This document shows positions 1 to 6,473 of a DNA stretch of 10,447 nucleotides, piece after piece. Numbering within the stretch: the stretch's first letter is position 1; each line of letters begins with the position of its first letter. The position numbers and the translations under genes were made by a program. Origin of the DNA: an uncultured Rickettsiales bacterium (lineage in GTDB: Bacteria; Pseudomonadota; Alphaproteobacteria; Rickettsiales; UBA1997); assembly GCA_951800555.1 (NCBI GenBank), contig CATOJU010000021.1, forward strand, positions 1 to 10,447. The letters run 5' to 3'. The notes under the pieces were generated by a model. That model was not told the origin of the DNA and made no database searches. It saw nothing but the letters and a program-made list of their open reading frames with translations.

Positions 1-76
1 CTATTAATATTTGCAAAAATTTAACATATTTTAATTTTTTTTAAAAATTTTAATTTTCATTTAAACAAAAAATAAT

Positions 77-107
77 TTGCAATTTACACACAATAAATTA
101 ATATAAA
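77..107 (+). promoter_or_regulatory. Possible weak promoter of murJ
   Basis: TTGCAA at 77-82 and TATAAA at 102-107 resemble -35 and -10 boxes, but the spacer is 19 bases. An alternative -10, TAATAT at 99-104, gives a 16-base spacer. In DNA this rich in A and T such matches arise easily. The only support is the position, just ahead of murJ. No Shine-Dalgarno sequence is visible before the murJ ATG. Confidence 0.2.
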
Positions 108-130
108 GCACATTATTAATATATAAAACA

Positions 131-1672
131 ATGAATTTTTTAAAATCAGCATTTACAATTAGTATTTTTACCCTATTATCAAGATTTTTTGGTTTTTTTA
201 GAGATATATTTTTTGCAAAATATTTAGGAAGCGGTCAATTAGCAGATGTATTTTTAACTGCCTTTAAATTACCAAATTTTTTCAGAAACATTTTTGCTGA
301 AGGTGCTTTTAATTCTGCCTTTGTTCCAATATTTTCCAGCGAATTAGTAAAAGATGAAGATAATAAACCTTTAATAGAATTTTCAAGAAATATATTTTCT
401 CTATTATTATATATATTACTTATTTTTACTTTTATAGTAGAAATTTTTATGCCATATATTATAAATATAATTGCTGCAGGATTTTCTGAAATACCTGGAA
501 AATTTGAATTAACCATAGATTTATCAAGAATTACATTTTTTTATTTAATATTTATTTCATTAGTTAGTTTTATGTCTGGAATTTTAAACTCTATGAATAA
601 ATTTGCAGTAGTTTCAATATGTCCTGTAATTTTAAATATAACTTTTATTATATTTTCAATATTATCAACATATTTCAATATAAATATTGCACTTTTATTA
701 TCCTATGCCGTATTAATTGGCGGTATTTTACAATTTTTTTGGCTATTTTTCTTTACTGTTAAAGAAAAAATAATTTTATATCCTATTTATCCAAAAATTG
801 ATAATTTAACAAAAATATTCTTTAAAAATTTTTTTAATGGAATTTTAAGTTCTGGAATTATACAAATAAATTCAATTATTGACTCAATTATGGCTGCCAG
901 AATAGCTGGCGCAATTTCGTTTATATATTATGCCGATAGAATTTCACAATTACCTTTAGCTTTAATTGGAACTGCCATAAGCATAAGTATTTTACCTTTA
1001 TTATCTAAAAAAATCGCATTAGAAAATATTGAAGAAATAAATAAAACTCAAGAAGATGCAATATTTATAGGATTATTTTTAGGTTTACCTTGTATGGTTT
1101 GTTTGTATTTTTTATCTAATATTGCTATACCTGTTTTATTTGAAAGAGGTGCATTTACTCAAAATGATTCTTTTGCTGTAATAAGTTGTTTAAAAATTTA
1201 CGCTTTCGCATTGCCAATTTTTATTGTTATAAAGATTTTACAAACTATATTTTTTGCCAATAAAGATACAAAAACACCGATGAAAGCTTCACTTTGCAGT
1301 TTAATAATAAATGTATTACTAAATATAATATTAATTAGATTTTTAAGCTATAGAGGAATTATATTATCAACTGTTTTAGCTTCTTTTGCTAATATCTCGA
1401 TTCTTCTATTTATATTAATTAAACAAAAAAAAATATCATTTTCTAAAGTATTTCAATTACAATTAGTTAAAATTGTCTATTGTATAATTTTTATGATTAT
1501 TTTTATGTGTTTTTTAAAGAAAATTATTATAGTAAATGTTGAAAATTTAATTTTATTAAAGTTATTTAAACTGGCTGTAATTGGTAGTTTATCATTGTTA
1601 TTTTATTTTTATATAAGTTTTTTAATTGGATTAATTGACAAAAATTTACTGAAAAAATTTGTTAAAAAATAA
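131..1672 (+). CDS. murJ: Lipid II flippase MurJ (MviN family)
   Basis: MurJ is the inner-membrane MOP-superfamily flippase that moves the peptidoglycan precursor lipid II to the periplasmic face. The 513-residue length matches the family, and the whole protein is hydrophobic with about 14 predicted membrane segments. The N-terminus carries the MurJ signature SRFFGFFRD followed by ADVF and KLPNFFRNIFAEGAF. Arg18, Arg24, Asp39 and Arg52 fall at the same positions as the residues needed for function in E. coli MurJ, and Arg270 is present in YYADRISQLPLALIG. This exact register supports the ATG at 131 although no Shine-Dalgarno sequence precedes it. The gene stands alone on the plus strand; the next gene, 78 bases on, has its own promoter. 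No clear terminator is seen after the stop. Its presence implies that the organism still makes peptidoglycan or a related lipid-linked polymer. Confidence 0.96.
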   Translation: MNFLKSAFTISIFTLLSRFFGFFRDIFFAKYLGSGQLADVFLTAFKLPNFFRNIFAEGAFNSAFVPIFSSELVKDEDNKPLIEFSRNIFSLLLYILLIFTFIVEIFMPYIINIIAAGFSEIPGKFELTIDLSRITFFYLIFISLVSFMSGILNSMNKFAVVSICPVILNITFIIFSILSTYFNINIALLLSYAVLIGGILQFFWLFFFTVKEKIILYPIYPKIDNLTKIFFKNFFNGILSSGIIQINSIIDSIMAARIAGAISFIYYADRISQLPLALIGTAISISILPLLSKKIALENIEEINKTQEDAIFIGLFLGLPCMVCLYFLSNIAIPVLFERGAFTQNDSFAVISCLKIYAFALPIFIVIKILQTIFFANKDTKTPMKASLCSLIINVLLNIILIRFLSYRGIILSTVLASFANISILLFILIKQKKISFSKVFQLQLVKIVYCIIFMIIFMCFLKKIIIVNVENLILLKLFKLAVIGSLSLLFYFYISFLIGLIDKNLLKKFVKK

Positions 1673-1684
1673 AATTAAAATTTC

Positions 1685-1713
1685 TTGACTTTAGTTAAAA
1701 ATTAGTGTATAAT
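1685..1713 (+). promoter_or_regulatory. Near-consensus sigma-70 promoter of the orphan gene
   Basis: TTGACT at 1685-1690 and a perfect TATAAT at 1708-1713 are separated by exactly 17 bases. This is the best promoter match in the window. Transcription would begin near 1720, leaving a leader of roughly 30 bases before the ATG at 1751. It lies in the 78-base gap after murJ, so the downstream gene is probably transcribed independently. Confidence 0.65.
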
Positions 1714-1750
1714 AATTATTAATTTTTAATTAAATTTTTAAAGATAAAAA

Positions 1751-2860
1751 ATGCAGGAAATAACAAATACCTTAAAAAAAGAAAAAGAAATATTAATTAA
1801 TTATAATAATAATTTTAAAAATTTGAAAGGTCCATATAAAAAAATACAAGATTGTATTAATTTTTTAGAACAAAATATTAGTCCTGGTATACTAAATATA
1901 GTGAAAGAGTATTACGTTCCAAATTATTCTAATTCCTCTATAATTAATAATATTATAAAATTACAAATTATTAAAAATATAGGGATAGACGAATATAATA
2001 ATATTTATTTAAAAAACAACAATATAGAAGAACAAAATGAACAAAATTGCTTTTCATATATTAATGAAGTAAAAAAAGATGCGTTTAATGATTTTATAAA
2101 TAGATTTTTTTCAAATATTATAAATTTTATCAAAAATGAAGAATGTACTTATGAAGAAGCTATAAATAAAGCATTAATATTAGAATATAGGGAAATAGAA
2201 GTAAATAATGAAGGAGCAATATTATTGTTAAAAAAAGATCCAAAAAAAAGGATTAATGAATTATTAGAAATGACTTTAAGACAAAAAGAAAATGATATTT
2301 ATTATTATAATAATTTATTTAAAGCTTATCAATTTAATATGTCAAAAATATTTAACATATCATATAATGATTTAGAAAATCCCAAAATGGAATATATAAA
2401 AGAAGTTTTTAAAATTAACTTTAGAATTAGAAAAAATTTACCAATAAAAGATAATACTTTATTAAATGATATCCAAAAACAAACAATAAAAAAAATATTA
2501 AACCAAAGAGGGGAAGATACAAGTAGTATTTATATAAATTGTATAAAACCATTTTTATCAACTTATTTTAATGAAAGCGAAGATCCAATTCAAAATTTTT
2601 GTTTAGCAATAGATAATTGCGCTAGAAATGCAATGCCAATTAGCAATACTGAAGAAGACAGTTTTAAAAGAAAGATAAATAATTATATGAAAAATATGGA
2701 TATAGATGATTTAAATATGTTAAAAGCTATTTTAACAATATCTGAAGTTAAACAAGCTTTAAATGATAAATCATATGGTGTAGTATTTCCAGATAAAATT
2801 GGTGATTTACTTATTAAACAAATAAATCAAATTAAAAATTCAAAAATTTCTATATTTTAA
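1751..2860 (+). CDS. Hypothetical protein, 369 aa, no recognised family
   Basis: I do not recognise this protein. It is very rich in Asn, Lys and Ile, with no signal peptide, no membrane segment, no obvious repeats and no cysteine cluster, so it looks soluble and cytoplasmic. Most of it should be alpha-helical; the charged stretch at about residues 140-200 (from TYEEAINKALILEY to RQKENDIYYY) and the C-terminal part could form long helices. The C-terminus ends in a Lys-rich segment, IKNSKISIF. The ATG at 1751 has only a weak AAGAT upstream. Codon use resembles the neighbouring genes, and the uninterrupted 369-codon frame argues for a real gene. It has its own near-consensus promoter and is followed after 10 bases by a long inverted repeat. 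A fast-evolving lineage-specific protein is the simplest reading. A secreted effector is possible in an organism with a T4SS, but nothing in the sequence proves it. Confidence 0.75.
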   Translation: MQEITNTLKKEKEILINYNNNFKNLKGPYKKIQDCINFLEQNISPGILNIVKEYYVPNYSNSSIINNIIKLQIIKNIGIDEYNNIYLKNNNIEEQNEQNCFSYINEVKKDAFNDFINRFFSNIINFIKNEECTYEEAINKALILEYREIEVNNEGAILLLKKDPKKRINELLEMTLRQKENDIYYYNNLFKAYQFNMSKIFNISYNDLENPKMEYIKEVFKINFRIRKNLPIKDNTLLNDIQKQTIKKILNQRGEDTSSIYINCIKPFLSTYFNESEDPIQNFCLAIDNCARNAMPISNTEEDSFKRKINNYMKNMDIDDLNMLKAILTISEVKQALNDKSYGVVFPDKIGDLLIKQINQIKNSKISIF

Positions 2861-2870
2861 CTGAATTACA

Positions 2871-3008
2871 CTTGAAATTAATTTTATTCTTAACTACAAT
2901 TCTAGTAAATAAAAATAAACCAATGCAATAAAAATTTACCTATAATCAGTAATTCATTGGATATTATTAATTTACTAGAATAAAGTAAATTAAAGTTGTA
3001 ATTTCAAG
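2871..3008. repeat. Long nested (imperfect) inverted repeat, about 138 bp
   Basis: Three perfectly complementary blocks are nested in register. CTTGAAATTA (2871-2880) pairs with TAATTTCAAG (2999-3008). ATTCTAGTAAAT (2899-2910) pairs with ATTTACTAGAAT (2970-2981). CCAATG (2920-2925) pairs with CATTGG (2955-2960). The interior gaps are nearly equal on both sides (18 against 17 bases, then 9 against 9) and the central loop is 29 bases. About 39 of 54 positions pair overall by hand count. Equal spacing suggests a once-perfect inverted repeat of about 55-base arms that has since decayed, or a structured RNA. The right end can also fold on itself (TAATTTC-AA-GAAATTA, 2999-3014). It begins 10 bases after the orphan gene, so it may form that transcript's 3' end. 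No convincing target-site duplication is visible. Confidence 0.6.
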
Positions 3009-3360
3009 AAATTATAATTAATATCTCTTTTTATTGTACAAAAAATTATTGAAAAATATTTATAAATTATAGTAGTCGTATTATTTTATAATAATATAAT
3101 ATTTTTTTTATTTTTAATATATTTTTAATTTAAAAAATAAGGCCATAGTTACATTAATAAAAAAAACAATCTCATAAAATTATAAAATTAAGATTTTTAA
3201 AATAATAAAAATCAAAATGTAACAATTTATATACTCAGTATTTTTAAAACAAACAATCCCAATACAAGTATTGACAACATTTAATTTTTATAAAAATTGT
3301 AAATAATAATTACAAATTCTTTTATACACATAGCCAACAGGATGCAGGATATTTCTAGAA

Positions 3361-3397
3361 TAAAAAAACTACTAATTAATTTTAATTAATAGTTTTT
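3361..3397 (-). terminator. Intrinsic terminator of fabI
   Basis: Arms 3364-3377 and 3384-3397 form a stem of 13 pairs with one C/A mismatch and a 6-base loop. Read on the minus strand, the hairpin starts 16 bases after the fabI stop and ends in a run of seven T residues (A residues 3362-3368 on the plus strand). The A-tract on the other side means it could also stop plus-strand transcripts coming from the orphan gene. Confidence 0.7.
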
Positions 3398-3413
3398 CGT
3401 CCATAATATTTAT

Positions 3414-4238
3414 TTAATCTCCTGTATAGCCTTCTGGAATTTCAATATTTTCAATAAATGGATCTTTCATACCAACTACATGATAGCCACCATCTAAGTG
3501 AACTACTTCACCAGTTATATTTTTTGACATGTCACTTATCAAAAATACTGCCGTTTTTCCGTTATCTTCTGGTGTTACATTTCTTTTTAATGGAGTATTA
3601 AGTTCACTATATTTTAACATATAATTAAATCCACCGATACCAGCAGCAGCAAGGGTTTTTATTGGGCCAGAAGAAATAGCATTAATTCTAATATTTTTTT
3701 CTCCTAAATCTACCGCCAAATATCTAATACTTGCTTCTAAAGTAGCTTTTGCAACTCCCATTACATTATAATGAGGAATAACTTTTTCAGCTCCATAATA
3801 AGTCATAGCTAAAATACTACCACCTCCAGCTTTTTCCATCAAAGGAACAGCTCTTTTAGTCAAAGCAATTAATGAATAAGCCGAAATATCCATTGTATTT
3901 TTAAAATTATCTCTTGTCGTATTGTAGAATTTACCTCTTAATTCATTTTTATCAGAAAAAGCAACAGAATGTACTAAGAAATCAAGTTTTCCCCATTCCT
4001 TTTCTAATTTTTCAAATACTTTGTCAATATCTTCATCCTTCGTAACATCACAATCTAATGTAATTTTTACACCTAATTCTTCCGCCAATGGGATTACTCT
4101 CTTCTGCCCAGCTTCACCTAAATAGGTTAATGCAATTTCTGCACCATTATTTACCAATTCTTTAGCAATACCCCAGGCAATGGATTTATTATTTAAAACA
4201 CCTAATACTATTCCTTTTTTACCTTCTAATAATTTCAT
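3414..4238 (-). CDS. fabI: Enoyl-[acyl-carrier-protein] reductase FabI (NADH)
   Basis: FabI reduces enoyl-ACP with NADH in the last step of each fatty acid elongation cycle (type II synthesis, cytoplasm). The 274-residue protein has the nucleotide-binding motif GVLNNKSIAWGIA (13-25), HSVAF (90-94) followed by SDKNELRGKF, and the catalytic Tyr147, Tyr157 and Lys164 in a Y-x6-K arrangement, one position off E. coli numbering. GPIKTLAAAGI and the C-terminal GEVVHLDGGYH are also typical. The frame is open to an ATG at 4271, but I prefer the ATG at 4238. It matches the family N-terminus (MKLLEGKKG) and has GGAA six bases upstream. The promoter at 4278-4305 would also start the RNA at about 4271, leaving no leader for the outer ATG. 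Ala93 instead of Gly is common in other FabI proteins. The gene stands alone and ends at a good terminator. Confidence 0.95.
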   Translation of the reverse strand: MKLLEGKKGIVLGVLNNKSIAWGIAKELVNNGAEIALTYLGEAGQKRVIPLAEELGVKITLDCDVTKDEDIDKVFEKLEKEWGKLDFLVHSVAFSDKNELRGKFYNTTRDNFKNTMDISAYSLIALTKRAVPLMEKAGGGSILAMTYYGAEKVIPHYNVMGVAKATLEASIRYLAVDLGEKNIRINAISSGPIKTLAAAGIGGFNYMLKYSELNTPLKRNVTPEDNGKTAVFLISDMSKNITGEVVHLDGGYHVVGMKDPFIENIEIPEGYTGD

Positions 4239-4277
4239 TTTAAGTTCCGTTGTTTTTAAAATTAATAACATATTTAT

Positions 4278-4305
4278 ATTATAATATATTAAATTTTATT
4301 TTCAA
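4278..4305 (-). promoter_or_regulatory. Promoter of fabI
   Basis: On the minus strand TTGAAA (4305-4300) and a perfect TATAAT (4283-4278) are 16 bases apart. Transcription would begin near 4271, giving a leader of about 33 bases before the preferred fabI ATG at 4238. Confidence 0.5.
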
Positions 4306-4474
4306 GATTTAATTATTTTTTGGTACAATTATTGTTATCTATTAGTATAATATTCATTTGTATTATAAATATATTCTTTTAATTTCCTATATTTAAACAT
4401 AATTCAAGTCCTAAAACACGAATATACCACTTTATTTTAACATTATTTCCTTCAGGCAAAATCCATCAAATAGT
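4306..4474. other. Spacer between RNHCP gene and fabI, with possible gene remnant
   Basis: No complete gene is visible here. The stretch at about 4385-4460 is less A/T-rich than its surroundings. On the minus strand it is open from a TTG at 4459 to a TAA at 4379, reading LPEGNNVKIKWYIRVLGLEL and then a few more residues. The residue mix is more protein-like than is usual for random A/T-rich DNA here, so it may be the tail of a decayed gene. It is too short to assign, and a TGA closes the frame just upstream. Confidence 0.2.
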
Positions 4475-4510
4475 AAAAAAAATTAGCGATATATCAATAA
4501 ATTAGCTAAT
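4475..4510 (-). terminator. Possible terminator of the RNHCP gene
   Basis: On the minus strand ATTAGC (4510-4505) can pair with GCTAAT (4487-4482) across a 17-base loop. The stem runs straight into seven T residues (A residues 4475-4481 on the plus strand). The stem is only 6 pairs and the loop is long, so this is a modest candidate, about 40 bases after the stop of the upstream gene. Confidence 0.4.
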
Positions 4511-4551
4511 ATATTTAATTATCTAATTATTTTTTAAAAAAATTCATAAAA

Positions 4552-4866
4552 CTACGAATTAAAATCATTCGCAATATTCCTTGCAAGCTTAAATAATTCA
4601 TTCATATCATCTTCTTCAGTAACCCTATTTTTTCTTTTAAAACCACATCTTAAACATTTATGCAAAATTACAAATTCGCCATTCTTTTGCAATATTTCAA
4701 TAGGCTTCATAAGTCCACCACAATTACAAGCCCTATCCCCAGGATTTATATCAACATGCTTTGAATAAAAGCATTTAGGACAATGATTTGTGTATCCATT
4801 CCCTTCAACTTCATAACCACAATTTTCACAAATAAAACTTTCTACTATTTTAGTAAAATTTTTCAT
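4552..4866 (-). CDS. RNHCP-type zinc-ribbon protein, function unknown
   Basis: This 104-residue protein matches the RNHCP domain family as I recall it: TNHCPKCFYSKHVD (26-39), PGDR (42-45), CGGLMKP (49-55), HKCLRCG (69-75), and NR plus an acidic run near 80-87. The family's founding RNHCP tetrad reads TNHCP here. Cysteine pairs 13/16, 29/32, 47/49 and 71/74 could bind two zinc ions. There is no signal peptide or membrane segment, so it should be cytoplasmic. The biochemical role of the family is not established; nucleic-acid binding is a guess from the zinc ribbons alone. It has the strongest ribosome binding site in the window, GGAGG at 4871-4875, and stands alone with more than 130 bases on each side. 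The family is, to my knowledge, better known from Gram-positive bacteria, so acquisition by transfer is possible. Confidence 0.8.
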   Translation of the reverse strand: MKNFTKIVESFICENCGYEVEGNGYTNHCPKCFYSKHVDINPGDRACNCGGLMKPIEILQKNGEFVILHKCLRCGFKRKNRVTEEDDMNELFKLARNIANDFNS

Positions 4867-4870
4867 TAAA

Positions 4871-4875
4871 CCTCC
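4871..4875 (-). promoter_or_regulatory. Strong Shine-Dalgarno site of the RNHCP gene
   Basis: GGAGG lies 4 bases before the ATG at 4866. It is the only full GGAGG ahead of a gene in the window; several neighbours (murJ, virB8, rlmB, DUF1460) have no recognisable site. It fixes the start of this gene. Confidence 0.7.
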
Positions 4876-4967
4876 AAAAAAATTAAAAAATAGTTTTAAT
4901 ATAGAATTAATTATAATTAATTAAGTTTTTACTTTAAAAAATCAATATATTTTTTATTTAAAATCTC

Positions 4968-5001
4968 AATTTTTTAATACTATTGGAAAATTAAAAAAAT
5001 T
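4968..5001. other. A/T hairpin just after the prepilin peptidase stop
   Basis: AATTTTTTAAT (4968-4978) and ATTAAAAAAATT (4990-5001) can pair with one bulged A around an 11-base loop. It sits directly after the last gene of the four-gene cluster and might help end or protect that transcript. The minus-strand sequence beyond it (GAGATTTT) is not a U-run, so it is not a standard intrinsic terminator. Confidence 0.3.
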
Positions 5002-5004
5002 TAA

Positions 5005-5733
5005 CTACATAAAAATCAACAAAAAATACATACTAATCAAAATAACTGGAGCAAAAGGAAAAATATCACTTTTTTTAAACTTTTTCCAGAAAAGACAAAA
5101 TAAAAGTCCAATAATTCCAAGTAATAATATATAAACAGCAAAATTTTTAATACCCAAAAAAATCCCACAATTTGCTATTAATTTTGTATCACTCTCACCT
5201 AAAATTTTTTTGTTTTTAACATCTTCTACGATTATTTTTACAATTTCTATAAATACATAGTAAAAAAATGAAGAAAATAATGTAATTAAAGGATCTACAG
5301 GACTAAAAATAACATATAATATTGCAAAAATTGTTAATAATAATAATGATTGTATTGTAATTTCATAATATTCAATATCTATCATTGATATGGCAAATAT
5401 CAAGCTAAATAACAATCCAAAATATAAAGAAATAAAGCCAAAACCAAATTTATAATATATTATAGAATACATAAAAAAATTAGTTAATTCAGCAATAAAA
5501 TATTTTGGATTAATTTTTTCTTTACAATTTAAACATTTTCCTTTTTGGATAATAAAAGACAATATTGGAATTAATGATTTAGTATTTAGTCTTGTTCCAC
5601 ATTTAGGACAATAAAAATTTTTTAAATTAATTTTTTCATTTTTTTGCAATTGATAGGCTATTATTATAGAAATTTTTCCAATACAAGTTCCAAATATAAT
5701 AAATAGTAAAAAAAACAAAATATTTGCAATCAT
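5005..5733 (-). CDS. pilD: Prepilin peptidase (type IV leader peptidase, PilD-like)
   Basis: Prepilin peptidases are inner-membrane aspartic proteases that cleave the leader of type IV pilins and related pseudopilins; many also N-methylate the new N-terminus. This 242-residue protein has several membrane segments. Its cytoplasmic loop carries the zinc-binding cysteines 42/45 and 67/70 with IPILSF, GKCLNC and INPKYFIAEL, as in full-length PilD. The two catalytic aspartates are Asp119 (in SMIDIEYYE) and Asp182 (in LGESDTKL). The second motif reads GESD instead of the usual GxGD, and the Pro-Asp that normally follows the first aspartate is replaced. I chose the ATG at 5733 because GGAG lies 6 bases upstream; an ATG at 5745 would overlap rlmB. 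It is last in a tight four-gene cluster. No pilin gene is visible in the window, so its substrates are unknown. Confidence 0.88.
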   Translation of the reverse strand: MIANILFFLLFIIFGTCIGKISIIIAYQLQKNEKINLKNFYCPKCGTRLNTKSLIPILSFIIQKGKCLNCKEKINPKYFIAELTNFFMYSIIYYKFGFGFISLYFGLLFSLIFAISMIDIEYYEITIQSLLLLTIFAILYVIFSPVDPLITLFSSFFYYVFIEIVKIIVEDVKNKKILGESDTKLIANCGIFLGIKNFAVYILLLGIIGLLFCLFWKKFKKSDIFPFAPVILISMYFLLIFM

Positions 5734-5735
5734 TT

Positions 5736-6473
5736 TTAACTCCATAATTGATATATAGCAATTGCAGCAGCTACAGAAGCATTAAGACTTTCAACATCTT
5801 TTGAAATATTTATTTTATACAAAGCATCACAATTTTTTTTAATTAATTGTCTTATGCCTTTTCCCTCATTACCAATAATTAAACATAAATTTTCACTATT
5901 TGTTATAGTTTTAATATTTCTTTGTGCTTCGCCGGCAAGTCCTATTATAAAATAACCTATATTTTTTAATATTTCAATAGTTTTGTTAATATTTATTACT
6001 TCAATAATATTAATAATTTCACTTAAACCAGCTGAAGATTTAACTATTATAGCAGAATCTTTTGGGGAATTGTATTTAGTTGTTATTATGTATTTTATAC
6101 CAAAAGCAGCTGCCGTTCTAATAATAGCTCCTATATTATGAGGGTCAGTTAATTGATCTAAAATTAATAATTTAGGTAGATTATTTTTATTATCGCATCT
6201 TTCATTAATAAAATCATAAAATTCAAGCGTTTTAGGATTTGAAACCAAAGCAACATAACCTTGATGATTAATAGATTCTAAAAATAATTTATTTAAATCA
6301 TTATTATTTTTAAATTCAATTAAATTATTTACATTATTAATATCGTTATCTTTTATATATTTTTTTAGTTCTTCCACATTAGAAGTATAAATTTTAAAAA
6401 ATTTTCTATTTTTATTTTTTAAAGCCAAAAATATTGGATGTTTTCCATAAATTAAAATTTTATTGTTATTCAT
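5736..6473 (-). CDS. rlmB: 23S rRNA (guanosine-2'-O-)-methyltransferase RlmB-like (SpoU/TrmH family)
   Basis: RlmB uses S-adenosylmethionine to methylate the ribose of a conserved guanosine in the 23S rRNA peptidyl transferase region (G2251 in E. coli). The 245-residue length is normal. An N-terminal substrate-binding domain (YGKHPIFLAL, then NHQGYVAL near 69-76) precedes the SPOUT knot domain. Motif 1 is LDQLTDPHNIGAIIRTAAAFG with Asn113 and Arg119, motif 2 is LIIGNEGKGI with Glu203, and motif 3 is SLNASVAAAIAIYQ with Asn231. All three SpoU motifs are intact, so it should be active. The ATG at 6473 lies inside the end of the DUF1460 gene (8-base overlap) with no Shine-Dalgarno site, pointing to translational coupling. 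A paralogue acting on another RNA cannot be excluded, but the N-terminal domain favours RlmB. Confidence 0.93.
   Translation of the reverse strand: MNNNKILIYGKHPIFLALKNKNRKFFKIYTSNVEELKKYIKDNDINNVNNLIEFKNNNDLNKLFLESINHQGYVALVSNPKTLEFYDFINERCDNKNNLPKLLILDQLTDPHNIGAIIRTAAAFGIKYIITTKYNSPKDSAIIVKSSAGLSEIINIIEVININKTIEILKNIGYFIIGLAGEAQRNIKTITNSENLCLIIGNEGKGIRQLIKKNCDALYKINISKDVESLNASVAAAIAIYQLWS
5740..5743 (-). promoter_or_regulatory. Shine-Dalgarno site deciding the prepilin peptidase start
   Basis: GGAG at 5743-5740 is 6 bases before the ATG at 5733. It shares its first G with the alternative ATG at 5745, which itself lacks an upstream site. The rlmB stop (5738-5736) lies between the site and the start, suggesting reinitiation or coupled translation. 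Confidence 0.5.

Larger units (their letters stand above)
2861..3413. other. 553-base intergenic region between convergent genes
   Basis: This gap lies between the convergent orphan gene and fabI. It is almost entirely A and T and has stops in all frames, so no coding region beyond a few tens of codons can be supported. It holds the nested inverted repeat at 2871-3008, a small A/T hairpin (GATTTTTA at 3192-3199 with TAAAAATC at 3206-3213), a 16-base A/T palindrome at 3283-3298 and the fabI terminator at 3361-3397. I see no tRNA, and no conserved core of RNase P RNA, tmRNA or SRP RNA. The rest looks like decayed spacer DNA. Confidence 0.6.

Noticed and set aside
235..516. 93-codon minus-strand open frame inside murJ
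   Set aside because: It lies entirely within the well-supported murJ frame and has no recognisable domain; it is a shadow frame.
3148..3223. Inverted repeat GTTACATT / AATGTAAC with an inner hairpin
   Set aside because: The inner hairpin (3192-3213) lies against one arm only and is not nested symmetrically, so the whole does not form a convincing structure.
3283..3298. Perfect 16-base palindrome of A and T only
   Set aside because: Pure A/T palindromes of this size are expected in such DNA, and nothing nearby suggests an operator.
3271..3303. Perfect TTGACA (3271-3276) as a plus-strand -35 box
   Set aside because: The nearest TATAAA (3289-3294) is only 12 bases away, no good -10 sits at 16-18 bases, and no plus-strand gene follows.
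2861..3413. CRISPR array or tandem repeats in the longest gap
   Set aside because: No regularly spaced direct repeats are present; the only exact direct repeat noticed is the decamer CTAGAATAAA at 2975-2984 and 3355-3364.
4400..4465. Possible tRNA (TTCAAGTCC resembling a T-loop)
   Set aside because: The flanking bases do not form a T-stem, and no acceptor stem or anticodon arm can be drawn on either strand.
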